Assembly: GCA_021778635.1 (NCBI GenBank)
Contig: JAJYCD010000011.1
Coordinates: 1 to 56,362, forward strand
From: Actinomycetes bacterium
GTDB taxonomy: Bacteria; Actinomycetota; Actinomycetes; Actinomycetales; Cellulomonadaceae
Direction of reading: 5' to 3'
Length of the DNA: 56,362 bases
Below, in pieces: positions 43,798 to 51,996 of this stretch. The translations under genes and the position numbers were made by a program. How positions within the stretch are numbered: position 1 is the first letter of the stretch; each line of letters opens with the position of its first letter. The notes beneath the pieces are model-generated. The model was given only the letters and a program-made list of their open reading frames with translations, was not told where the DNA came from and did not search any database.

Positions 43798-44673
43798 ATG
43801 ACCGAGCGAGTCGCCAGCGCCACGGCTGTCCTCGTCTGCCAAGGCCGGGCGACCGCCGACGGCCGGTATGCCGTGGACCGGTTCTCCGACCCGGTCGCGC
43901 GGATGCTCCTCGACGAGGCGGAGAGGCTCGTCGTGGATCTCGTGCGCGCTGGGCCGGTGCCCGCCGAGGCGGCGACCCGGATGGCGTTCGAGATGGTGCG
44001 TCGTGTTGGTCTGACGATGGTCCCGCGGACCGTCGCGATCGACGACGCGATCCGCGTCCACGGCGCGGCGCAGATCGTGATCCTGGGCGCGGGACTCGAT
44101 GCACGGGCGTGGCGGATGACCGAGCTCTCCCGAGCGACCGTGTTCGAGGTCGACCACCTGGCGTCGCAGCGGGACAAGGCGCGCCGGGTCGGCGACCTCG
44201 TCCCGACCGCCGAGCGCGTCGTCCCGGTGGCCGTCGACCTCGCGATCGAACGACTGGGACCCGCCCTCGAGGGTGCGGGCTTCGCTCCCCAGGCCGTCAC
44301 CACCTGGGTGTGGGAAGGGGTCGTGCCCTATCTGACGCGCAAACAGGTGCGCTCGACGCTCGCCCAGGTCGCGGAGCTCTCCGCGACGGGAAGCCGGCTC
44401 GTCGTCAACTACCAGATGGCGTCGTCCGTGACGAGGGTCATGCGCGCCGTGATGCGACTCGTGCTGCGGGTGTCCCGTCAGTCCGACCCGTTGGCGGGGG
44501 AGCCGTGGCGCTCGCTGTGGCGGCCGGACCGCATGCGCGGCCTGCTGGGCGAGAACGGATTCGCCGTCACGTCGGACAGCGACCTGCTCACGCTCGCCAC
44601 GGGGCTGTCCCTGCCTGCGGAGAACAACGGCTCGCTCCGCAACGGTCGTGTCGCCGTCGCGGTTCGTGACTGA
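43798..44673 (+). CDS. class I SAM-dependent methyltransferase, LCMT/PPM-like
   Basis: 291 residues. SAM-binding motif I is VILGAGLDARAWRM (about 98-111), motif II is FEVDHLASQRDKAR and WVWEGVVPYLT matches the EG-x-x-x-YL motif of the leucine-carboxymethyltransferase/PPM group common in mycobacteria and relatives. These methylate small-molecule carboxyls or polyketide-like substrates; the target here is unknown. There is no biosynthetic cluster nearby. ATG 43798 gives a family-length protein. Confidence 0.85.
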   Translation: MTERVASATAVLVCQGRATADGRYAVDRFSDPVARMLLDEAERLVVDLVRAGPVPAEAATRMAFEMVRRVGLTMVPRTVAIDDAIRVHGAAQIVILGAGLDARAWRMTELSRATVFEVDHLASQRDKARRVGDLVPTAERVVPVAVDLAIERLGPALEGAGFAPQAVTTWVWEGVVPYLTRKQVRSTLAQVAELSATGSRLVVNYQMASSVTRVMRAVMRLVLRVSRQSDPLAGEPWRSLWRPDRMRGLLGENGFAVTSDSDLLTLATGLSLPAENNGSLRNGRVAVAVRD

Positions 44674-44703
44674 CCCTCCGGGCGCCGTGCGGGCTCCCCG
44701 ACG

Positions 44704-45084
44704 TCAGGCCCGGGGCTCGAGGGCCGCGAGCAGAGGCTCCGCGTTGCCGAGGACACGGGTCGCCTCGGCGAACCGGGCGATCCGGAACGTCTCCAACAGC
44801 TTCGCCTGCTCGATGCCCAGCCCCTGTGCCTTGTTCGTCATCGCCTCGATGCACGCCCGGCTACCGGTGGCGAGCGCGATGCCGAGGTAGACCAGCGTGC
44901 GTGTCTCGTTGGTGAGCGCTCCGCCCTCCGGCGGCATCGCGAACGCGCTGTCCTGCGCGTGACGGACGACCATCTCGGGCATCACCGTGACGGCGTGCTG
45001 GATGGCCGGCGGGACCTGACCGTTCAGCGAACGGGTCATGTTGGCCACGACCTGGTCGACGGTCGGAGCGGTCTGGTTCGTCAT
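44704..45084 (-). CDS. carboxymuconolactone decarboxylase (CMD)-family protein, atypical active site
   Basis: 126 residues, helical. The AhpD/CMD core is visible in LTNETRTLVYLGIALATGS and RACIEAMTNKAQGLGIEQAK. The usual C-x2-C-x3-H motif is altered: only one Cys remains and the His is Met (ACIEAM). A peroxidase role is therefore unlikely, and a non-redox decarboxylase-type or ligand-binding role may apply. ATG 45084 is favoured by GTGGAG 7 bases upstream. A 15-bp-phased direct repeat sits just upstream at the promoter. Confidence 0.78.
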   Translation of the reverse strand: MTNQTAPTVDQVVANMTRSLNGQVPPAIQHAVTVMPEMVVRHAQDSAFAMPPEGGALTNETRTLVYLGIALATGSRACIEAMTNKAQGLGIEQAKLLETFRIARFAEATRVLGNAEPLLAALEPRA

Positions 45085-45105
45085 GCGCGTCTCCACTCAG
45101 GTTAT

Positions 45106-45134
45106 CTCAAGAGCGATTGCCTCAAGGGTGATTG
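45106..45134 (-). promoter_or_regulatory. 15-bp-phased direct repeat in the CMD gene promoter
   Basis: Read on the minus strand, CAATCACCCTTGAG and CAATCGCTCTTGAG are 14-nt copies separated by one base, with AT-rich flanks (GATAAC and CATATCAATC). They lie 22-50 bp upstream of the ATG and would overlap a promoter. This is a likely binding site for an unidentified regulator. Confidence 0.5.
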
Positions 45135-45232
45135 ATATGTTACCCGATGGTGGACCTCCGTGGGGCGCCGGACCCAGGACGACGGTCATGGCCGATCCGG
45201 CTCCGTCAACGGCTCAGGGAAGACGGGCGGCG

Positions 45233-45856
45233 TCACTCCGTCCCGACGGGCTCCTTCGGAGCCGCGTCCACGAGCCTCTCGATCCGCCGGTCCGGGATCA
45301 GCCACAGCGCCGCGACGACGACGTACAGGGCGTAGGACAACGGCGTCCACACGAACGCCGCGCCGATCGCGAGCGCGTACAGCACCGGCGAGGCCTGGCC
45401 CTTGCGGTCGCGCCCGATGGCGCGCGCAAGCGTCCCGCCTGCCCCGCTCGCACGGATGATCATCCTGCTCAGCACGAAGTAGGCGACCCCCGCCATCAGC
45501 AGGATCAGCCCGTACAGCGCGGCCGGTGCCGCGGCGCCGCGGCTCTCGCCCAACCAGCTCGTCGAGAACGGCACGAGCGAGAGCCAGAACAGCAGGTGCA
45601 TGTTCGCCCACATGATCGGCCCGCTCACGTGATCGGCCGTCGCCATCAGGTGGTGGTGGTTGTTCCAGTAGATCGCGACGTACACGAAGCTGAGCACGTA
45701 GCTGAAGAACACCGGGACGAGGTGCGCGTCGACGAGGTCGCCGAACGTCGCGACGTGACCGGAGGGGAACCCCGGCACGCGCAGCTCGAGCACCATGATC
45801 GTGATGACGATGGCGAGGACGCCGTCGCTGAACGCCTCCAACCGGCTCGTGCGCAT
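45233..45856 (-). CDS. TMEM175-family (DUF1211) potassium-channel-like protein
   Basis: 207 residues with six hydrophobic helices. RLEAFSDGVLAIVITIMVLE at the N-terminus is the F-S-D-G signature of bacterial TMEM175 channels, where the Phe-Ser-Asp of helix 1 shapes the pore. The second repeat is the region WANMHLLFWLSLVPFSTSWL. It probably forms a K+-conducting tetramer in the cytoplasmic membrane. ATG 45856 places the signature directly at the start, as in the family. Confidence 0.86.
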   Translation of the reverse strand: MRTSRLEAFSDGVLAIVITIMVLELRVPGFPSGHVATFGDLVDAHLVPVFFSYVLSFVYVAIYWNNHHHLMATADHVSGPIMWANMHLLFWLSLVPFSTSWLGESRGAAAPAALYGLILLMAGVAYFVLSRMIIRASGAGGTLARAIGRDRKGQASPVLYALAIGAAFVWTPLSYALYVVVAALWLIPDRRIERLVDAAPKEPVGTE

Positions 45857-45905
45857 GGCGCCGACTATCGCCGATGAGCGGACCGCCGTCCAGGTGCCCG
45901 CGGGC

Positions 45906-46388
45906 TCACGGCCGACGTCGGTCCACCCGGAACACGGGATACTCGGCCGCCGCCGCAGCCACGTCGCGCAACCCGGAGCGCCACGTGATCGACATGTGCG
46001 GGCGCGCACCCCAGGCGACGAGCAGGTACCGCCGCACGATCGGTGCCCGCTGCGGAACCGGGACCTCGACCAGGTGGACGGGTCGTCGCCGGCCGTGCAG
46101 CAGCACGGCGTCCCCGCCCGTCGCCCGCACGTTGCGGACCCAGTTCGCCCGCTCGCCGAGCATCGAGACCAGGTACCAGTGGGCCCGGTACGGGACGATC
46201 ACGAGCGGCACGTGGACCGTCCTCCCGCTGACGCGGCCCGGGACGTCGAGCACCGCCGCGACCGGCACCAGGCGAGGCAACGGCCCCGCGACGTACCGCC
46301 GGTGGATCGCCTTGGCCTCGTCGTTCGGCCGCCCGCCGGCGTACCGGGCACGCGCCAGCTCCGCACGCCGCCGACGCCGCCCGTCCAT
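45906..46388 (-). CDS. deazaflavin-dependent nitroreductase-like protein (DUF385/DDN family)
   Basis: 160 residues. A basic N-terminus (MDGRRRRRAELARARY) leads into a split-barrel domain: LDVPGRVSGRTVHVPLVIVP, HWYLVSMLGERANWVRNVRA and VLLHGRRRPVHLVEVP are typical of the F420-dependent DDN group. Such proteins reduce nitro or quinone compounds with F420H2, or simply bind F420. It is divergent from the haemolysin-III gene, 42 bp apart. The start ATG is chosen for family length. Confidence 0.82.
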   Translation of the reverse strand: MDGRRRRRAELARARYAGGRPNDEAKAIHRRYVAGPLPRLVPVAAVLDVPGRVSGRTVHVPLVIVPYRAHWYLVSMLGERANWVRNVRATGGDAVLLHGRRRPVHLVEVPVPQRAPIVRRYLLVAWGARPHMSITWRSGLRDVAAAAAEYPVFRVDRRRP

Positions 46389-46430
46389 CTCGCGATCGTA
46401 CGACCCGAGGCTCGGTAGGCTGTCGCCGGC

Positions 46431-47174
46431 ATGGCACCTCGTCGTGCCTCCCCGCCGTACGACGGCCCGGGGTACGACCTCGCGGGAAGGCGGCGCGTGG
46501 ACGCGGCTCCGCGGAGCAGGGACGGCAGCGTCCATGTGACCGACGAGCGGTTCAACACCGTCTCGCACCTCTTCGCCGCCTGCTTCGCCCTGGTGGGCGC
46601 GGCACTGCTCATCTCCCAGGCGAGCGAGCAGGCCGACCCGTGGAAGATCGTGGGCTTCGGCGTCTACGGGCTCTCGGTCGTGACCCTGTTCGTGTCCAGC
46701 ACGCTGCACCACGGGATCGACCGGGGCCCGCGGGTGAACGAGGTGCTGCGCACCCTCGACTACGACTCGGTCTTCCTCCTGATCGCGGGCTCCGTCACGG
46801 CGCTCGTGCTGGTGCTCTTCCGCAGCACGTACGGCTGGACGGTCCTCGGCGCGGTGTGGGTCATCGCGACGATCGGGATCGTGATGCGGTCGTTGCTGCG
46901 CGAGCTGCCGAAGTACGTGACGAACACGCTGTACATCGCGCTGGGCTGGCTTCCGGTCCTGCTGATCGGCGCGGGCCGGTCGCTGCCCGTCGGAGCGCTG
47001 GCGCTGATGGCGGCGGGGGGCGTGGTGTACAGCGTCGGCTTCGTGGTCTTCGTCGTCGAGAAGCCGAACCCGCGCCCGGGGACCTTCGGCTTCCACGAGA
47101 TCTGGCACGCGATGGTCGTCGTCGCGGCGCTGCTGCACTACCTGCTCATGTACCTCTACGTCCTGCCGGCGTAG
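46431..47174 (+). CDS. haemolysin III / PAQR-family membrane protein
   Basis: 247 residues with seven hydrophobic helices after an N-terminal basic, hydrophilic tail of about 35 residues. Conserved metal-site residues of the family are seen in SSTLHHGID (Ser, His) and FHEIWHAMVVVAALLHYL (His-x3-His). RVNEVLRTLDYDSVFLLIAG is the typical helix-3 segment. Family members act in membrane-fluidity sensing or lipid hydrolysis; haemolysis is not shown for most. The upstream part (before the ERFNTVSH segment) is poorly conserved, so the true start may be later. Confidence 0.87.
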   Translation: MAPRRASPPYDGPGYDLAGRRRVDAAPRSRDGSVHVTDERFNTVSHLFAACFALVGAALLISQASEQADPWKIVGFGVYGLSVVTLFVSSTLHHGIDRGPRVNEVLRTLDYDSVFLLIAGSVTALVLVLFRSTYGWTVLGAVWVIATIGIVMRSLLRELPKYVTNTLYIALGWLPVLLIGAGRSLPVGALALMAAGGVVYSVGFVVFVVEKPNPRPGTFGFHEIWHAMVVVAALLHYLLMYLYVLPA

Positions 47175-47500
47175 CTGACGAGACGTACCACCCGTCACTC
47201 CCTGGCGCACCGGCGGGACGTACGAGCGAGGACGATCAGCCAGATCGCGGTCGGCACCACGGTTGTCGGTGAGGGACGAACGGGCCCCGGGCGTACCGGG
47301 CCAGCCGCACGTGCCCGGTCGCTGCGAGCGCGGCGACGGTCCCGATCCGGAGGAGCGGCCGCCACAGCGCGATGGCGTCGAGAGGCACGACGTCACGCGA
47401 CGCCATTGACACGGCCGTCCCCGGCGCAATCCAATGGACATCTGCCTCATGAGTGACGCCTGGTGACGCGCTTCGATCCCTCGGACCCCGGGGAGTGGCC
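47175..47500 (+). promoter_or_regulatory. intergenic region with promoter candidate for the 917-aa gene
   Basis: A 326-bp gap without a convincing gene. TTGACA at 47406-47411 and TCCAAT at 47430-47435 (18-bp spacing) form the best promoter candidate, about 65 bp before the ATG. GGGGAG at 47490-47495 is the ribosome site. Nothing else is recognised. Confidence 0.5.
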
Positions 47501-50254
47501 ATGCCTGATCTCGAGAATGCCAGCCGACGGGTCCCCAAGGCGACCTACGTCCCCTTGGTCGTGCCGACTGCGCCGACGACGGGGGCGGGCGCGCCGCAGC
47601 AGGCCGCCCCGGACCAGGCGAGCGGCGGCGCCGTCGTCAAGTACGGGTTCGTCCGTCAGCTCGCGCTCCAACCCGGCGAGACGGCGGCAGCGATCCAGGA
47701 GGCGAGCCGGACCGGGGGCCTGTCACCGTCGGCGGAGCACGCGCTCCGATCGTCGGCCCCGCTCCTCTCCGCGTTCGAAGGGCAGCCGATCAACTCGGGT
47801 CTCCCGCCCCGCTCGGCGTTCGCGTCCGTGCCCTCGACGAACCTCGCCGCGTTCGGGCGGGCGCTCGCGCGTGTCCGTCAGCGACCGACGGGCGGGACGA
47901 CGCAGCGAGCCGGCGCCACCGCGCCACCAGGGCAGCCGGATCCAGCGGTGCCGTCAGCTCCAGCGGCGGCGGCGGCGCGAGCGGGCTCGCCGGTCCAGCC
48001 CGGCCACGTCGACGCGCTCGACGTCGCCCTGAGCCCGGCGCAGATGCACCTGGTCAACACCGCCAACGCCGCCACGACCGCGTTCGAGCAGGGTGTCGCC
48101 GCGAGCCCGATCGGGATGCTCAACCTCGAACGGATCGAGATGACCCCCGCAGGCATCGAGCGCGGCGAGCTGATCGCCACGATCCCGCTCGCCCCCGGCG
48201 AGCAGACCTCGGTCACCCAGACCGAGTGGACCGTGACCAGCCAGGAGTTCACCTCCATCGTGACCGACTCTCTCGAGAACGTGAGCCAGACGGGCGTCAC
48301 CGAGAAGACCGACCTCGCGCAGTCCACCGACTCCGAGACCCAGCACGACAACCAGTTCAACATCACCGCCTCGGTCTCCGGCAGCTACGGGTGCGTGACC
48401 GCGTCCGCCTCGAGCAGCTTCGCGGCGCAGGACAAGTCCTCGCAGTCCGCGAAGGAGAGCCGCGACCACGCGATCGCTACCACGCGCAGCGCGTCGTCCC
48501 GCGTCCGCCAGGAGCACAAGACGACGATCACGACCACCACGGTCAGCGGGACGTCCGAGGCGACGACGCGCACCCTGCAGAACACGACGGCCGACCCGAT
48601 GCGCATCGACTACTTCAGCCTGATGCGCAAGTGGCGCGTGCGCCTCTACCGCTACGGGCTACGCCTCACCTACGACATCGCGATCCCGGAGCCCGGGGGC
48701 GCGCTGCGCGAGGCGCACCGCAACCTGTCCCTGCTGGAGGCCGCGGCCCAGCAGGGGTTCGACTTCCCGGTGAACGCGGCAGACATCACGATCGCGAGCT
48801 ACCAGTCTCTCGCGAAGCAGTACGGCGCCCAGGTGCCGCCACCACCGGCGCAGACGGGATCGATCGACGTGCCGGCTCCGACCCCGGGCCTGGGCCCGGA
48901 CGACGACAGCTGGCACTTCTTCAGCGCCTCGTTCTCCGTCCCCGACGGCGCCGAGATCGCGGGGATCCACGTCGTCGCCATGATGAACATCAACAACAAG
49001 GGGACGTCGGACAACGGCGGTCAGCACCACTTCATCGTGCTGGGCAGCGATCTCAACGACATGAGCGGCACGATGGGCTACGACGAGGACGTGCTCCGCG
49101 GAGGTCAGCCGTTCCTCCAGGGAGGCACCGGCCCGCAGACGATCACGTTCTTCACGCAGTGGGTCGGCACCGCCTCGATCTCCTTCACCGTGAGCACGGT
49201 CCCGACCGCGCAGACGACGGAGACCTGGCAGAACGCGGTGTGGAGCGCGCTGTACAACGCCGCCCAGTCCACCTACTACACCAACCAGCAGGCGGTGACG
49301 TCGCAGATCAGCGCCCTGCAGGCCCAGATCGGCAACGCCGACACGCTCACGCTCCGCCGCGAGGAGAACGACGAGATCATGAAGGGCGTGCTGCGCTGGC
49401 TGCTCGGCACGCAGTTCGAGTTCATGCCCCCGAGCGTGGTGGACCTGTTCACCCAGCAGAAGGACAGCCACGGCAACCCCGTGAACGACGTCACCTACGG
49501 CGTCTCGTTCACGGGCAACGACCTGGGTCTCAGCTCACCCACGTCGTGGTCGACGATGTACCAGTACCAGGAGATGGTGAAGTTCATCAACGAGGCCATC
49601 GAGTGGGAGAACGTCCTGTACTTCCTCTACTCCTACTTCTGGGACGTCCCTGCGAGCTGGGACTTCATCCGCACGATCGAGCACCCCGACAAGACGCGTC
49701 AGGCGTTCCTACGGGCAGGCTCGGCGCGGGTCGTCCTGCCGGTGCGGAAGGGCTACGAGGCCCGGTGGACGGCCTTCGTGGAGCTGGGCGATCTCACCTC
49801 GACGATCCCGCCGGGCACGTCGCCGTACATGACGATCGCGCAGGAGATCCAGGACTACGACGACACGAACTACCCGGGCATCCCGCCGGCGAACCCGGGT
49901 GGCCCGGACCTCGCGAGCGCCTCCGACGCCGTCGCGGCCTGTGCGGTCGCGCTGTCGCCCAGCACGGCGCAGGTGAGCATCCCCGTGGACTCCACCGCCG
50001 ACTTCCTCGTCGGCTCGCAGGCGATCATCGACACCAACGAGTCCGGGGTGCGTGAGGTGCAGACGATCCTCGCGGTGCCCGACGCCACGCACCTGGTCGT
50101 GGCCGCGCTCGCCCACGCCCACGACGGCACGACGACGCCGTTCCCGATCGCCCAGCAGGGCGAGCTCGGGCTGCTCATCGCCGAGTGGTTCGAGTACACG
50201 CCCACCTCGGGGACCGACATCGCCGTCACGAGCAACCTCACGACGATCGCCTAG
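47501..50254 (+). CDS. 917-residue protein of unknown family, paired with a PLD enzyme
   Basis: No family is recognised. There is no signal peptide. Residues 1-175 are Ala/Pro-rich and partly repetitive. Residues 225-360 are strikingly rich in alternating Ser/Thr (GEQTSVTQTEWTVTSQEFTS; KTTITTTTVSGTSEATTRTL), suggesting long beta strands or amphipathic hairpins. Next comes an aromatic/Arg segment, YFSLMRKWRVRLYRYGLRLT (about 371-390). Around 465-560 a probable beta-sandwich has SWHFFSASFSVPDGAEIAGI. Residues 590-740 are mainly helical with aromatic patches (LYFLYSYFWDVPASW). The C-terminus (830-917) is another beta-rich part. It is followed 90 bp later by a PLD-family gene in the same direction. 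A secreted or structural particle protein is possible but unproven. Confidence 0.75.
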   Translation: MPDLENASRRVPKATYVPLVVPTAPTTGAGAPQQAAPDQASGGAVVKYGFVRQLALQPGETAAAIQEASRTGGLSPSAEHALRSSAPLLSAFEGQPINSGLPPRSAFASVPSTNLAAFGRALARVRQRPTGGTTQRAGATAPPGQPDPAVPSAPAAAAARAGSPVQPGHVDALDVALSPAQMHLVNTANAATTAFEQGVAASPIGMLNLERIEMTPAGIERGELIATIPLAPGEQTSVTQTEWTVTSQEFTSIVTDSLENVSQTGVTEKTDLAQSTDSETQHDNQFNITASVSGSYGCVTASASSSFAAQDKSSQSAKESRDHAIATTRSASSRVRQEHKTTITTTTVSGTSEATTRTLQNTTADPMRIDYFSLMRKWRVRLYRYGLRLTYDIAIPEPGGALREAHRNLSLLEAAAQQGFDFPVNAADITIASYQSLAKQYGAQVPPPPAQTGSIDVPAPTPGLGPDDDSWHFFSASFSVPDGAEIAGIHVVAMMNINNKGTSDNGGQHHFIVLGSDLNDMSGTMGYDEDVLRGGQPFLQGGTGPQTITFFTQWVGTASISFTVSTVPTAQTTETWQNAVWSALYNAAQSTYYTNQQAVTSQISALQAQIGNADTLTLRREENDEIMKGVLRWLLGTQFEFMPPSVVDLFTQQKDSHGNPVNDVTYGVSFTGNDLGLSSPTSWSTMYQYQEMVKFINEAIEWENVLYFLYSYFWDVPASWDFIRTIEHPDKTRQAFLRAGSARVVLPVRKGYEARWTAFVELGDLTSTIPPGTSPYMTIAQEIQDYDDTNYPGIPPANPGGPDLASASDAVAACAVALSPSTAQVSIPVDSTADFLVGSQAIIDTNESGVREVQTILAVPDATHLVVAALAHAHDGTTTPFPIAQQGELGLLIAEWFEYTPTSGTDIAVTSNLTTIA

Positions 50255-50344
50255 GACCGCTCCGGTGAGCGTCTCAGCCGAACCGGCCGATCGCGTCCGC
50301 CCGCACCGGCGCCCGCCGGCCACGACCAGGGGGGCCGCGGCGCG

Positions 50345-51943
50345 ATGGCGCTGACCAGGTACCTCAGGTGGTTCGACACGACGCCCTCGATGGGTCGGGT
50401 CTCGACGAACAACGAGGTCACGTTCTTCACCACGGGCGAGGAGGCGTTCGAGGACCTCGGCGGGTTGCTCGAGGTCGAGGCCGGCCCGAGCGCGACGGTC
50501 CTGATCCTGGGCTGGTCCTTCACCCCGTCCGTGGTCATGCAGTCACGGCCGACGACCCCCGGGCTCACGACCCTCGAGTCGCTGCTGCGCAACGTCACGG
50601 CCAAGGGGGGCGCGGTCAAGGCGATGCTGTGGAAGAACACGATCATGCCGGGTACCGGTGGGACGACGAGCGGCGCGGCGTTCATCAGCGGCCTCCCGCG
50701 AAGCCAGGCGATCCTCGACAACCGGACCCCGCTCGCAGGAACCCACCACCAGAAGATCCAGGCGATCGTGGGGTCCCGCGCGGGCACCGCCGGCGACTCC
50801 GTCGCGTACTGCGGCGGCATGGACCTGTTCGCGGACCGGGTCGGGCCGACCGCGCTGCACGACGTCCACTGCAAGATCGTGGGCGACGGCAGCGCGGACC
50901 TGGTCGCCGTGTTCACCGAGCGATGGAACGACCATCCCGACCACGCCGCGGCCTACACGCCGTCACTCACCTCAGGTCCGGCCACCGCCCCGTTCACCGA
51001 CCTCGTCCAGGTGTGCCGCACGTACCCGCAGTTCCCCTCCGGGCTCTCCGGGGTGGGATACAGCATCTTCGTCAACAACGTGCTCCCGACGTTGTCGCAG
51101 GTGCTCTCCGCGCACGGCGCCGTCGCACCGGGGGACATGCGCGTCGCCGGCCAGGTGCGCTACTACTCCTTCTACCGCAGCGACGCCGGCGTGCAGCAGA
51201 TCTGGCGGGCGGTGCGTCGGGCCATCGAGCAGGCGGAGAAGTTCATCTACCTGGAGGACCAGTACCTGGTCAACCTCTGGGTCGGTCAGGCCCTGGCCCG
51301 CAAGCTCGCGACCGCCGGCCGGGACTTCCGCATCGTCATCCTTGCGCTGCACCCGGACCTGGCGGACATCGAGCAGGTCTGGCCGCGTCGTCGTGCCCTG
51401 CTGGCGCCGCTGATCGCGGCCGACCCGGGACGGTCGCGGTGGCAGGTCTTCACCCGGAACCTCGCCAAGGACCACCCCTACGTGCACTCGAAGACCTGGA
51501 TCTTCGACGACGAGCTCGTCATCACCGGGTCCGCCAACGTGGACCGGCGCGGCTACACCTACAACTCGGAGGCGGACGTGGTCGTCGCAGGCGACGTCAC
51601 GCCCCACCACGAGGTCGCGTCAGGCGCCACCACCAAGGCGCAGGACCTGCGCTGCCGCCTGTTCGCCAAGCACCTCGGTGGCAAGGCGTCGGACTACCTC
51701 GACCACACGAAGGCCCTCGCGGCGTGGCGGCACCCGGGCGCGGGCTCCCACGTCGTCGTCTTCAACCCCGACCAGAAGCCCGGGGCACCGGACAAGTACG
51801 CGGCGCAGCTGTCCGCGGCGAGCAGGACGACGCCCGGGGTGTCCCTCGCGCTGGCCGGCATGGCGTTGCGCGGCGGCGTCGACAACGTCCTCTGGGACTA
51901 CCTCGAGGACCCCGACGCGGACGTCGGACCCCCCGCCCCGTGA
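50345..51943 (+). CDS. phospholipase D-family protein
   Basis: 532 residues with two HKD-type motifs. The second is intact: HSKTWIFDDELVITGSANVD, with His381, Lys383, Asp388 and the GSAN-x-x-R tail. The first is HHQKIQAIVG with His135 and Lys137, but Val142 stands where the Asp is expected, though GGMDL follows as in PLDs. It has no signal peptide. Catalysis by a PLD uses both His residues, so activity is plausible; substrates could be phospholipid, nucleic acid or other phosphodiester. It follows the 917-aa gene by 90 bp and is probably co-transcribed. ATG 50345 is preceded by an AGGGGGG stretch. Confidence 0.87.
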   Translation: MALTRYLRWFDTTPSMGRVSTNNEVTFFTTGEEAFEDLGGLLEVEAGPSATVLILGWSFTPSVVMQSRPTTPGLTTLESLLRNVTAKGGAVKAMLWKNTIMPGTGGTTSGAAFISGLPRSQAILDNRTPLAGTHHQKIQAIVGSRAGTAGDSVAYCGGMDLFADRVGPTALHDVHCKIVGDGSADLVAVFTERWNDHPDHAAAYTPSLTSGPATAPFTDLVQVCRTYPQFPSGLSGVGYSIFVNNVLPTLSQVLSAHGAVAPGDMRVAGQVRYYSFYRSDAGVQQIWRAVRRAIEQAEKFIYLEDQYLVNLWVGQALARKLATAGRDFRIVILALHPDLADIEQVWPRRRALLAPLIAADPGRSRWQVFTRNLAKDHPYVHSKTWIFDDELVITGSANVDRRGYTYNSEADVVVAGDVTPHHEVASGATTKAQDLRCRLFAKHLGGKASDYLDHTKALAAWRHPGAGSHVVVFNPDQKPGAPDKYAAQLSAASRTTPGVSLALAGMALRGGVDNVLWDYLEDPDADVGPPAP

Positions 51944-51996
51944 GCGGTCCGTGGCGGGGCCGTTCCTGATGGGCGGTCGCGCGCGCAGCCGACGAC

